DNA from: Erythrocercus mccallii
Taxonomy: Eukaryota > Chordata > Aves > Passeriformes > Dicruridae
Assembly (NCBI GenBank): GCA_013397435.1
Contig: VZRG01001683.1
Coordinates: 77,943 to 141,942 of the forward strand
Length of the DNA: 64,000 nt
Reading direction: 5' to 3'
Made by a program: the position numbers and the translations under genes. Position 1 is the stretch's first letter; each line of letters opens with the position of its first letter. The notes below the pieces were generated by a model, which was not told the origin of the DNA, ran no database searches, and worked only from the letters and a program-made list of their open reading frames with translations. Shown here piece by piece: positions 9,228 through 20,783 of this stretch.

Positions 9228-12200
9228 CGCGGCCGCGCCGGAGTGGTGTTCCAGAGCCCTGGATAAACAGGCAACAAGCTGGGGAGAAGGGGCAGCAATT
9301 CAGCCACCGGGCTGTGTGAGAGACTCTTGGTTTTGTCTTCACATCTCTCTCAAAAAGGCCCTGCTCGTTCAGCAAAGGAACTTTGCAGAATTTGCTCTCT
9401 GGGGCAGGGATTTCAGAAATGTGGTTGAAAAAAAGAAGTTGTCCCACGTTATTTCTTCTTTTCCATTTTTTTTTTTTTGGGAAGGGGTGCAGTCAAATAT
9501 CTTGGTGTTAAAAAGTGGGTTTTGTTAATGAGAATAATGAAATCCTACTTTTAAGAGATGTGACTTCCCTTGGGAATGGTTGTGTTCCCAAACACAGGCA
9601 GTGAACTACAGCAGGACATGAGGAGAGTGACAGGATCTGTACTGAGCAAGAAAAAATGGACCAGATCTGCTTCATTGCAAGACTGGAAAATGAATGAATT
9701 AATTCATTTAAATGAAGAGCATAATTAGTGAAAAGTATTAACTGAAAGAAAGAGTTCTGAGCAATGGGGAGAGATTTGTTCATATGCAAGCTTAAGCCTT
9801 ACAGTGCCTCTTTAAAGGGAGATTTTTTTTAAAAATCACTATTTTTTCAGATTGTTTTTGTTTAAAAGCACAGTGACTGCTTTGAAAGTGATTATTTGGG
9901 CAACATACAAACTTGTGGCAGCATTTTATAGTCAATTTCTCCATGGCATTTCTCTTTTTTTCTGAAGGTTTCTTACATGGCAAAAGGGAAAAATAGATCA
10001 GAGTGTTTTAAAACCTGCCAAAAAATGGACCGCACTGATCAAGAGCAAAGAGGTCACCTAAAACTCCTAATTTTTATTTTTCCCAAACTAGTTAGACTTC
10101 AAGTTCAAATGCTTTTAAAAAGACAAAGCCTTAACACGAACATATTTACATCACTAGGTTGTCTGAAGGTTTTTTAAGAAGAAAAAAGGTTTCACGATGC
10201 CTGAAATTTTTGGCTTTGGGAATTCATTATTTTGTTGTTTGAGTTAAACCCAAGCTTCTCTGAACAGCTCCCAGAGCATCCCAGCCTGTCAGGACATATC
10301 CCAGTGGCAGCGTCTGGTTGTGCCTCAGCACGTCCAAGGATTTGGAGCTGTATCCCATAAATTGATTTATGGAACAAATAACAACACCCCAGAGCTCCCA
10401 GCACTCTGTTCCCTGTGAGACTGGGGAGGAAGGGGCTTGGACCATGGAAAATTCATGATGCACCAACCTCTTCTTCAAACAGAGCAATTCAAGGACCATG
10501 AAATGAAGTCAAGCTCAGTGATTTATACTCAGGGACACTGGAGGGAAACCCGAGTTTGATGGATATGGAAAAACACTCCCAGCTGCAGTTTCATCTGGCA
10601 AGACTGAGCTAAATCAACCTTTTCCTCATTAGGAGCAGCAAAAAATGGAAATGGAGTCTGATGAGTATTTGTGTAGCTCAGGGCTTTAAAATGTACTTTG
10701 TGTTTTTCATTTTGCTATTTTAGACAGCTCTAGCCATGATTTTATCACCTGGATTTGCCTTATCTCCAGCTCACTTTCTGTTTTATTTATTGTTTTCCAC
10801 AGCTGCTCATCTGAGAACGTCTTGTGTTCTGATTCATTTAAGAGCCTTTCATTCTCACAAACAACCTGCACCAGTTTTTAAATTCAGTTTCAAGTGGTAG
10901 TAGAAGGGGAAAAGTTGGATCATCTGAAAAAGGACTCAAATTATATCAGGGAATTTTTACTTTGGCTTATGCTTAATTAACGATTTGGTGTTTGAGAAGT
11001 GTCAATATTATCCCAGGCACTTTGGTATTTATGGCACAAAATTTCAAGGTTTTAAATTAATAATAGCACAGCTCAAATATTAAATGTGAAGATTCAATAG
11101 CTCAAATATTGAATCTAGAGATTCAATGGCTCAAATATTGAGTCTAAAGATTCAATAACACGAAACAGAGCAGTTTACAAGACACACAGAAACTGAATTA
11201 TTTTTGTGTTGGAAACTGATCACCAATTTTGAGTAGCAATTAACAATTTTGCCACTCCAGTACTGTATAACAAGGGCTAAATTTGCTGCAGACAATTTGC
11301 TGACATTGGTTTTCATGAAAACCTTAGAGAATTTGTGCTCCATTTTGGCAGATTTGTTTGCAACTTCCTTCAGCTCAAACCCTTTCTGACTTGAGAAGAA
11401 ATGTCACCAAAATTCAAACCTGTCAGTGTTTTAGTTTGGTTAGTGATTAATAAAGACATGCAAGGTCTTCCGTGAGTAGTGAATAAAATGGCTCCTTTAT
11501 GTGTCACATATTTAATAATCCTTGTTTACACTAAAATCTGTTTTTTTCCCTTCTTACAATCTAAGACACCCTGCTTTGGAAATATTCTTTATGCAAATAT
11601 TCCCACATTCCTGTGGGGGAAAAAAAATTCTACATTTTGGCTAAAGCCAAAAAGGATTGAAACATTGAAGTCTTCTCTTAGGTACTAACATGTGGCAAAC
11701 ATTTATTCTGCTTCAGAAACTTTAGTATTTCCTTTGTTCATTGACCAGGAGTACAAATACTGGTTTTAAGCCAGGACTAAGCATCTACAGAAGGCAATAA
11801 AGCTCAGTATTTTTATTTGGGGTGCAGCAGCTGAGCCCTAGGACACTTCACTGTGTCCCAGAGGCAAAGCTGAATGGCTGCACAAAAAGCAGGAAGAAAA
11901 GAATGCTATAGAATTAAGTGCCTAAAAATAATCCTGTTCGAGATCAAAGTTTAGTCATGTAGAACCTGATCCTGAATTAGAAACTTCAGGCTGCCAGGGG
12001 AAAACATGTATTCTACTGAAGGTTTAAAATTAACCCTTTAGAGAGAAAGTAGTGCCATAAAGTCAAGAGGGGAGAGGGAGAACAAAGATTTGAGTGTGGG
12101 GTGATTTTTGGATAGGAAAGAAAATTCTCCTCTCAGTTCTATTGATTTAGTCCAGATTAACTCTGCTGGAATCAATACTGACAACAGTGAACTGTAGAAT

Positions 12201-12280
12201 GCCTTCTTTTAATTTTTTTTTCTCATCCCTCGTCATTCTCCTGAGCATTTTAAATCTTTGTGCACCATCTGGTTTTCAAG
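9228..12280 (+). other. 3' flank of the RASL11-like gene, probable 3' UTR plus intergenic
   Basis: AT-rich sequence with no further coding exon. I see no AATAAA within the first 2 kb after the stop. The first clear ones are at 11449-11454 and about 11481, so the 3' UTR end is unresolved. A 29-bp tandem repeat lies at 11070-11156. Confidence 0.5.
11070..11156. repeat. 29-bp tandem repeat, three units, with internal inverted repeat
   Basis: Three near-identical 29-bp units lie at 11070-11098, 11099-11127 and 11128-11156, each starting RGCTCAAATATT and ending GATTCAAT. The second unit contains ATTGAATC and GATTCAAT as arms around TAGA, a near-palindrome. Confidence 0.93.
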
Positions 12281-12385
12281 ATGGTTTTACAGCTGGGTTT
12301 ACTTGGGCACAAAGCAGTCGAGTGATTTGCCCCAAGGTTACACAGCTGAGGAAGTACTTGAGAGCAACTCCAACCCTGTGTCCTT
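12281..12385 (-). mobile_element. Ancient MIR-like SINE remnant, antisense
   Basis: The + strand resembles the reverse complement of a MIR core: GGTTTTACAG, then GGCACAAAGCAGTCGAGTGA, TTTGCCCCAAGGTTACACAG and CTGAGGAAGT, in the right order and spacing. It is highly diverged, as expected for an amniote-age insertion in a bird. Confidence 0.65.
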
Positions 12386-14849
12386 TGTAATTAATTCCCA
12401 ACTCTCTATAACAACTCACAGACTGTACACCTCCCTCAAGGTGTGCACAAAGTTGTATGGCACAGGAATGTAATTAAAAGTTGGGAAAAGTCTCTTAAAT
12501 TTCAGCTGTGTTAGGGACTGAGCACAGTCCTAGTGACAGGCTGGCACCTCACAGTTACAGCAGCTCCAAGACAGGCTTGGGAGTCACTGAAGGTATTTGT
12601 TAACGATAATTTCTGTGCCCTGTCAGCTGCATTTCTCACACATGTCCAGTGGTTCCCCATGGAAATGCAGTGAGATCTGGGAGAAGGGAAAATCAGGTTC
12701 TATTTTTAACTTTTCCTGTGACTTGCTTGGTGATCTCGGCCAGATCTCTAAATCTGAATTACTGTGCCCATAGGTCACAGGTACCTGTCACACATCTCAC
12801 CATCCACGGGGACAATCACCAAGGAGAAATAAAGGAATTGCCCCCATTTGCATAGAGATGGCTGAAATATTGACATCTGAACTCACATCTTGCTTCTGCA
12901 ATCCTTTAAAACTGTTGTTGTTGGGATCCCACATTTACACCTGGAGCAGAGGATAAAACCAGAAAATTCAGGTCCTGATTTCAGGGAACAGCTCAGACAG
13001 AAATGTTTGTATCCAGGGTACCTGGCTGCTCCTAGGATTTGTGTCAGGTGTACAAATGAAGAAGAAGGAATAATTTTTTGAGACTTCAAAAGAAACTTGC
13101 TCTGTACCAGAAAACAGTTGTCTCATTGTTTTCCAAGGCAAGCTGGGTGGCTGCCAGCTAATTGTTACTGCTGGATTTCCCTCTGCCCACTGGCAAAGTA
13201 GATTTGGGGTCAAAATCCCACTGCTGTGTTTGCAGAGCCAGCACATGGCCCTGAGGCAGCAGGACACAATGAAATACTTGCTAATATTTCATGTTCATAG
13301 ATTCCCAGAGCTCTTCTGAGCTGTGCCTGTCTCCTCTGGGGCTCACACAGGAAAACCACGAAATTAAAGTTAAAAAAGATCTCCAGCTTCACTTTAAAAG
13401 CTCAAAGGCAGGGACAATGGGGTAGAGAAGATGATCCAATCTATCACTAATGGAGACAAAGCAAGACTCTTCCTTTGATAATTCCTCACTGGCTCTGCCC
13501 TGCTTGCCCCTTTCCATTCATGCCTTTGTTCTCATTTAACTTAGCAAGCAAAAACTTCTGCAATTCTTCTTCCTTTGGCTTAGGAACATACTTTGGCTGG
13601 CCAGTTTAAAATTTATTCCCAAATATTTGAACTCCAAACACAGTTTGTAAGAAAAGAAGAGTGTCTACTTAGTCTTTTGACCTTATTTACCTAAAGCATT
13701 TTGAAGCACAGCTACAACGCTGTGCTTTGAATTCCTGCCACTTCTCCCCAAGAGTTCTCTCTGGCTTAGCCCAATATTTCCTCCCCTTGTTTTCTACTTA
13801 CAATCTTGAGCTTATTAATGCTGCAGAGTCATTGCTTACTTAAACCTGTTTAGTTCTTAAATTTTGCTGCTCTCCTCTGAAATCCCTTTGGTTTAATCAG
13901 ATTCTCTTCTCTAAGCAGCTGTGCAAGTGGAAAAGGAGCTCAGAACAGCTGGTGATTTTCTGCTCTGTCAGATTTTAGCCTATTATTGAAGATTTTGGAA
14001 TAAACAGGAGCATGGAAAATGATGCAGCAAACCCACTTCTCATCTCCCTTCATCTGTAGCTGGTGCAATAATTTTATCTGTCATGAAGTGGACAAAGTTC
14101 ATCCTAAATGATAATGCTTTTTCCTACAGATGGAAAAACACCAAATATGAAGCAGAGAGCTGAGCTGATAGACTGTAAACCCTGGGATCCAATTCATTCA
14201 GGAGCTGTCACACCAATCTTCTCTTCTTTAGAAGATACATTTTTTACATTTTCCCTCTTATCCAAAAGGGTTTCAAGACGGAGCCTCTGCATCTCATCAC
14301 ACAGACACTTCCCATCCCCTCCAGCAGGTCAGGGGAAGCTGCACATTTTCCAGGGATGATGGGTGAAACTGTGCATGTCTGTGCTGTTATGAGGGATGAT
14401 TGTGGAGACTGTTCCTAAGGACGTTTTTCTTCTCTCTGGGCAGTAATGCAGAACACTCACAATCAGTAACCGCTCATTTGGAAAAGATATTTAGGGGGTT
14501 TTTTGCTGAATCTGGAGACACTCTGTACCTTCTCTGCTGCACGGAAAGTTCACCAGATAAGCAGAGGTTGTGTTTTTTCTGAGGTTGCCTTTGAACTCTC
14601 ACAGAGAGAGCTGAATTATTTCACTTTTGATTGTGATCCAGGTTTCCAGATGCTTGCAGAGGCCACCACTCTCCACTGTTCTGCATTGTATTTCACTTCA
14701 AAACCCAATATTTTCCTATGCCATGATGAAAAAGCTGATTTGGAACATCACATTAATAATTTAACAGCCTATTCTCTTGACTCCCTGTTTTTGATGAAGG
14801 TCATGGCTTTGCATTTGTTGGGAACCTGAACTCCAGCTCATGCTCTGTC
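12386..14849. other. Intergenic, no gene seen
   Basis: Unique AT-rich sequence. A weak + strand MIR-like segment (12717-12772, TGTGACTTGCTTGG followed by CAGATCTCTAAATCT) may be a second remnant. The ORFs here are short and unrelated to any family I recognise. Confidence 0.6.
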
Positions 14850-15042
14850 AGCAAAGATGTTGGACCAGGCTGCCCAGAGCAGCTGTGGCTGCTCCTGGAT
14901 CCCTGGCAGTGTCCAAGGCCAGGTTGGACAGGGTTTGGAGCAGCCTGGGACAGTGGAAGGTGTCCCTGTCCAGGGCAGGGCCTGGAACTGGATGGGATTT
15001 AAGGTCCCTTCCAACCCAAGCCATTCCATGGCTCTGTGGTTT
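14850..15042 (+). mobile_element. CR1 LINE 3'-end fragment
   Basis: Typical CR1 3' sequence in sense orientation. It includes TTGGACCAGGCTGCCCAGAG, CTGGATCCCTGGCAGTGTCC, AAGGCCAGGTTGGACAGGG and the terminal AAGGTCCCTTCCAACCCAAG. It is 5'-truncated and non-coding. Confidence 0.95.
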
Positions 15043-18000
15043 TGAGTGAACAAGACTCTTCATTCTTTACCCAACAGGACAAGGCACACCCCAGCAGCTC
15101 TGTGACTGTCAGTAAAGAGCAGTGGGATCAGGGAATAAAAGAGGAATCCAATCTTTAAATTACTCTCCTGTCTGCCTTTGATTTTCCATAAGGGACACTG
15201 ACCCTCCCTCAAGCTCTGGGAAGGGTGAGAGGCTGGTGGTGCTGCTGGATAGAGAGGAAGTGATGGTGGCAATTCTGCCTCAACAGCCTTTGCCCCAGTC
15301 CCTCCATCTGGGAATGGTGGCAGAGGTCAACATCTGTAGGAACCTCCCAAATGCCCACAAAAAGGTTACTGGGAGCTCTCAGCTCTCTGAGGCTGAACCA
15401 AAGTGTTGTTTCTGCGACCTGTACATCTGGAGATGCTTTGCTGAGAAGGAAACCCAGAATGCAGGCCTGGGAAAGCTGTTGGTGTTTCCCATCCACGTCC
15501 ATTTGGAGCAGTGGTGAAACCCCACATCCTCATCACCTTCCAGCCCACGTGGTTCCAATGCCAAAGTCCCTTCTGCTCCTGAGGGACTGCCGTGGTGCTG
15601 CTGTTCCCAGTGCAAACACTGGGAATGGAGGGTTGGAGTTGCCATTCTCCTCCACCCTTTCAGCTGCCAAGACCACCTATGAAGTGCAGAACCCGAGAGT
15701 TAGCACCAGATACCAAATATATCTGACAAGTGCTCATCAGTCTGTGCTGGAGAGCAGGAGCTGGCTCTCAGGAGAGCCCTAATCTGCCAAAAGAACAGCT
15801 CTTAAAGGCCAGAATACATATTTGTGTCAGGCCTGTGAAATGATACATTTTATATGTAAATGCTGCTCTGTGGGAGTTATTTATTAGACAGCTTTAAAGA
15901 AAGCAAGAAGTTTTGTTTCTAAATCCTGAGTGCTAATCATCAGAAGTCCTCATTTTATCTATTTTTGTAGCTTTAAATTTAGCCATTTGTACTTCTGAAC
16001 CTCAAACCATGGAATGAAGTGAAACAGATGAAGCCAGAGGTTCATTTCTTTATACATTTGGAAATGCACATTTTCCCCACACTGCAAATCCATCTCAGCA
16101 CTGGAAGAATCAAAAATGTTGAGTAGAGCTGAGAGATTATGTTCAGTTTGCAAAGTCCAGACACTCCTGAATCCCAGTGCTGTGGCTTCTGGGAAGAGCC
16201 ACTGGTAAGACAAGAACAGACATCTAAAAAGCATCAATGCTTATCACACATGGTTTGCAAGGGGTTTGAAAGCCAAGGCGTCCCAGGATGAGGGAAAAGG
16301 CTCTCAAAGGGTTAAATGCTTCCTGCTTTTTATCTAGAATCACGTAATGTGGAATGAATGTTTCAGCTCAAACTGTTTCCTCACTCTGACAGTTTCATGG
16401 TGTGAGGTCAAAGTGTGGGAGAGATGGGGAGAGGAGAGGCGGAGCATGGAGTGGTGAGCTGCTAAATCCAGAGAGACACATCCAGAGAAATAAAAAAGAT
16501 GGATACTCCAGCAGCCTCAGGCCAGCAGGGATAGCTGTGGTGCAGCCATGGGCAAACGTGTGGGACTTTAAGGACTTCCTGCTCTGGGCTCCCTCTGCTT
16601 CTCCCTTGTGCTCCAGGCGTGGTTCCCACGCCACATTGCAAAAGGCGCCTCGAGTTTCTCACAGCTGCTCTGCCCGGACACAAAGGGCAGCTCCAGTCCC
16701 TCCTGCAGCCTGCAGATGCAGGAGATGGGATTCCTTTGGGGGTACTGCTGGCTATATTTATTATCCCTTCCTGTGTGGATCTTTTCCTATGCAATCAGGT
16801 CCGTTCTGTGCACCAAAACTCTCCACCCAGTGCGGAAAACTTCAATTTAAAGCAGATTTCAAATTAATTTGATTTTTTGGACCAACCACCACTTCTTACA
16901 CCAAGAGTGGCCTGGTTTGATTTCATGTGCAGGCCCTCCTACAAGTACAAAACACTCAATCATGGCTGTCCCCATGTCGAAATACATCTCGACAGATCAA
17001 TGCACCACTTTTGTCTTTTTCCTTGTAGTTTTCACCTACTCTGCCAAGGGCAAAATGAATTTGAGGAATTACTGAAATTTTTGCCCATCAACATAAACTT
17101 CTAATCACTGATGCAAGGATTGAGAGAAAAATAAAACATAAACAATTACACAAACACTTAATTACATGCTCTCTGTCTTAAGCCAAGCACAGCAGCGTCA
17201 ACCTCCCTGTTTTCACCCTGGGTTACTCAGCCCACCCCAAATCCTTGTTTTTCTTCCTTAAACATATCTGAGCAAGGGCACCACGTGCTCCTTAGTGGGG
17301 CTGATGTTTTGGCATGTGATAGGGTGTGACAGGAGCACGGTCTCCCCCAGGGGTCACCTCTGCAGCCCCTGGCTGCTTGCACATCAGTGCAGTGACCCCA
17401 CAATTTGTGCCCAAGGAGCAAAGATAAGGACACCCCCCTCCCCAGCCCATGGCAGGAACACAGAGACATTTGGTAGATCAGCCTAGGGCTGAGAATAGTA
17501 AATTCTGCATCTTCCCACCAAATGATAACAAATGTCTGAAGGGAATCAGCTGACAAATCCTCTTGCTCAACACCACTCGTCCCTAAGCTGCATGAAAAAA
17601 ACAAACTCCTTTCATGGCAGGAAATCCTCAGGCCAGTTTGTCACCAGGATTCAGACAGATTTAAATAACAGAGCTGCTAACAGTGGATTTTGAGTGGTGA
17701 ATGATACAGCCAGAAAAGCTGGACAGCGAGCGTTTCTGTGGGCTGAGAGGTACAAATCCTATTTTTAAGATAGATGTGGGTTCTAATGCTTTCAGGATAA
17801 AGATGTGGGCTAAAGATTCAGGAGGATTCTAGAACTCTTTTTAGGAGTGATTTAGCAAAAGGTCAAACTCCTGCCCACAGCTCCAAACATTCTATTTCTA
17901 AAATGGGCCACATAAAAATTCCCGGGGCAAGACCCACCAGTTTTCAGCATCCAGCTTCAGCCTTTGAACAGAACAGAAAGATCCTAATTTAAATGTCTTT

Positions 18001-20735
18001 TTTAGTGCTTTTCTGTGTATTTTGGAATGTCCTTTATGGGACACTAGCAGTTTCTCTGGTCCCATATCTTCACATCCCTTGCATCCACAGGCATGTTTTC
18101 CTGCTGGTGCGGTGTAATCCAGGGGGCCAGGAGCACTGCAGAGTGGTTGTCCCACCCCTGTGCTTCAGTTCCAGTGAAATTAAAATGATTTTTCCTTCCT
18201 TTGCAAAGTGTTTTGAGATCTATTGAACAAAACCCCTGTGTGCAAGCCAGGTGTCAGAGTGTTTTCAATATTCAATTGCTGCTCCCTTGGGCAGGAGAAG
18301 AGCTGATGGTTTGTTATTAATAGAGCAGGAAGTGAGGATTAAACTTTGCTCTCTAATTACAAACAAAAGCTACGAGAGCTCTGTAGCTTCTGGATAAACC
18401 TAGGAATGAGCAACTGTTTCTAAGGCAAGTGACTCCCAGAAGTAGAAACCCAGATTGATGTCTCACAGGGAGCTGAATTAAAACAAGGTCGGGTTGGCAG
18501 GCTGCCTCCTCTTCACCTTGTGAATATTCTCTGAGGGAGGGATCTGGAATAGAACTGCTCTGACACAGGGTTTCCTGTTGCAAATGCTCTCTGCAGGCTG
18601 GGATTTTTTTTAATATGTGCCTAAGCCACATTTTTGAGTGGTGTAAATTGCCATAGCACCAGGAGAGTTTTGAGGATCAAAAAAAAAATCCAGCTTTTGT
18701 TAGCTGAGGACCTAACCCAGGCTGAAAATCATCCCTAGCAAAAGCCATGTCCGAGGCTGGGGAGGCAGTTCCACATCTGCTGGTGAAGCAGGGCACCCAT
18801 CTCCCACAGCCCAGGGTACATCTGCAATTGCAGGGAAACTTGTGCAGGGTAGCATTGGAATCTTCTGGGTGTCTCCATGAAATCCCATGGAAAAAGCTTT
18901 GGAGCTGTGTAAACAAAACTCTGCCTGTTTAGTGGCCTCTCTGCTTTGCTTTAAACTCCTCGTGCATATTTTGCATTCACTTTCCAGGAATAGCCCAGTG
19001 AGATTCACCCTGGCCCAAGAATTCCTGGCCACTGGGATTGATGTCTTTGGGATATGCAATTCCCTTTTGTGCAGTGCCAGAGGGCTACAAGGGGTGTGGG
19101 AGCCCCGATGCACCTGTGGGCCGAGGCACTATCACATAACAAATCTGATAGTGCAGCAACAGCCAGATGGATTATTTATAGGTGCATATAGGTTCTATAG
19201 GGTACAGAAGGTCCTGCTGGTACATCCAGGGAGTGCAGCCACGCCAGGCCCAGCCCTGCAGGCAGCAGAGCTCTGTTAGCAGAGAGCTGCATTCTAATTA
19301 ACAATGCCAGCTGCAAAACCAGCCCTGTGCTAACACAGCCCTGCTGCTCCCAGTTTGGGAGCTGGTTTGCTCAGGATTCACTGGGGACTCCTTGCCCCAC
19401 GCTCCATTGTGTGCTGTGGCCATGCCCTCGGAGCTGCACAGCTGGGAATTTGTTCTGGAAAGGCTGCACACTCACCCGCCCGCCGCAGCAACAATGCAAT
19501 GGGATTTTTCTCTAAGTGCTCATAATTAATAAAACACAACCCATGTAATCATCCAGCCCTGCTCAACATCAATGGAAAAATACACAGACAAAGAATTACC
19601 TCCCCACTGCTTTTGAATGGCACGATAAAGTAAATAATCTGACCACAAGAATTCAGGGAGCCAAACAAAGCCTGAATCCAGCAGCAGCAGCAACAGCATC
19701 TCCCTGCCTTTAAAGATCAAGCAGTGTTTAAAAGATGCTCTCTGCTATGAGCAGCTTTCCAAGTGCTGCACACTTGCTGTGCTGTGAATCGGAGATGTGG
19801 CAGTGCCCTGGGAACATCCCAGCTCACCAAACATCTTTATTTATTCCAACATCAGTGATGGCAGGCGCTGTGCCTGCCCAGAAATCCAGGTCTCAGAAAG
19901 ATCTCTCACATAAAAATAAACAGGACTCTCTTGGGCTGCTACTTAGCAGGGCATAAAAGCAACTGAGGAGATACTGATGAAACTGGTAATGGAAAATTTG
20001 GGTCATACTATTTAAATTCAGTTTTCTGGTTATGTTCCTTCTTTGGTGTGTCTCCCTCCCTCTGCTGTTTCTGATGCTGAAGGCAGCTACACAAGCACCA
20101 AGATCTGTGAGTGCTCTTCTGACTCTTCACACCAAATTCACCTCTCAGTGTTGCAGTGTGTCCAGATGCTCCAAAAAGAGATCATCACTACCTGTGAGGA
20201 AAAGAGCAGGAATTAAAATGAGCTATAAGAAGCCACTTGGCCCAGTCCATTATGTGAGCTTCATGACATTCAAAAATTTAGAAAACCAATTAATTTAGTA
20301 CCATATTTCAAGCAATTAGAGAGAAAAAAAAGAACCTTGCCATTGTCAACTTGTTTTTCCATTAGCACGTCTGTGTGCAAGAGATTTTTCACTTGATTTC
20401 AGTGGATCAGCTTTTTGAACAAATTTTTGCCTTGAAATTCCACCCTCTTTTAAGAAAGATAATTTAACGTGAATTCTAAGAAGCAGAAAAAAAGGAGCTT
20501 GAACATTGTCTGGTGCTACAGCTGCAGTTCTTAGATCAGTGATGGTTTACAAGACCATGAGAAAAGACCTGCAGCTGCCCTGCAGAGCCACACTGTGTTG
20601 TTCAGTCTTTCAGCTGGAAATGCTGGGCAGGTGCATGGCAGTCCTTTCTTTCTGGCTAAAAGCCCTCTATAGCCCCATGAATCTGAGATCTGAGATCTGG
20701 GCTAGATTAGGCTTTGAGGGAAGTTAGTTTTGCAT
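15043..20735. other. Intergenic, no gene seen
   Basis: Mostly unique sequence with scattered ORFs of at most 156 codons. None has a recognisable domain, splice context or codon bias. No RNA gene or clear mobile element was recognised. Confidence 0.6.
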
Positions 20736-20736
20736 T

Positions 20737-20783
20737 ATAATAACTTCTATTATAATTGCAAGTCAATTATACTATGTTATTAT
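20737..20783. repeat. AT-rich imperfect hairpin
   Basis: The left arm is about 20737-20758 and the right arm about 20764-20783, around a 5-base loop (CAAGT). The arms pair through AATTATA and GTTATT blocks with a small internal mismatch. The loop is too short for a typical miRNA precursor, so this is more likely a palindromic or cruciform-prone sequence. Confidence 0.6.
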
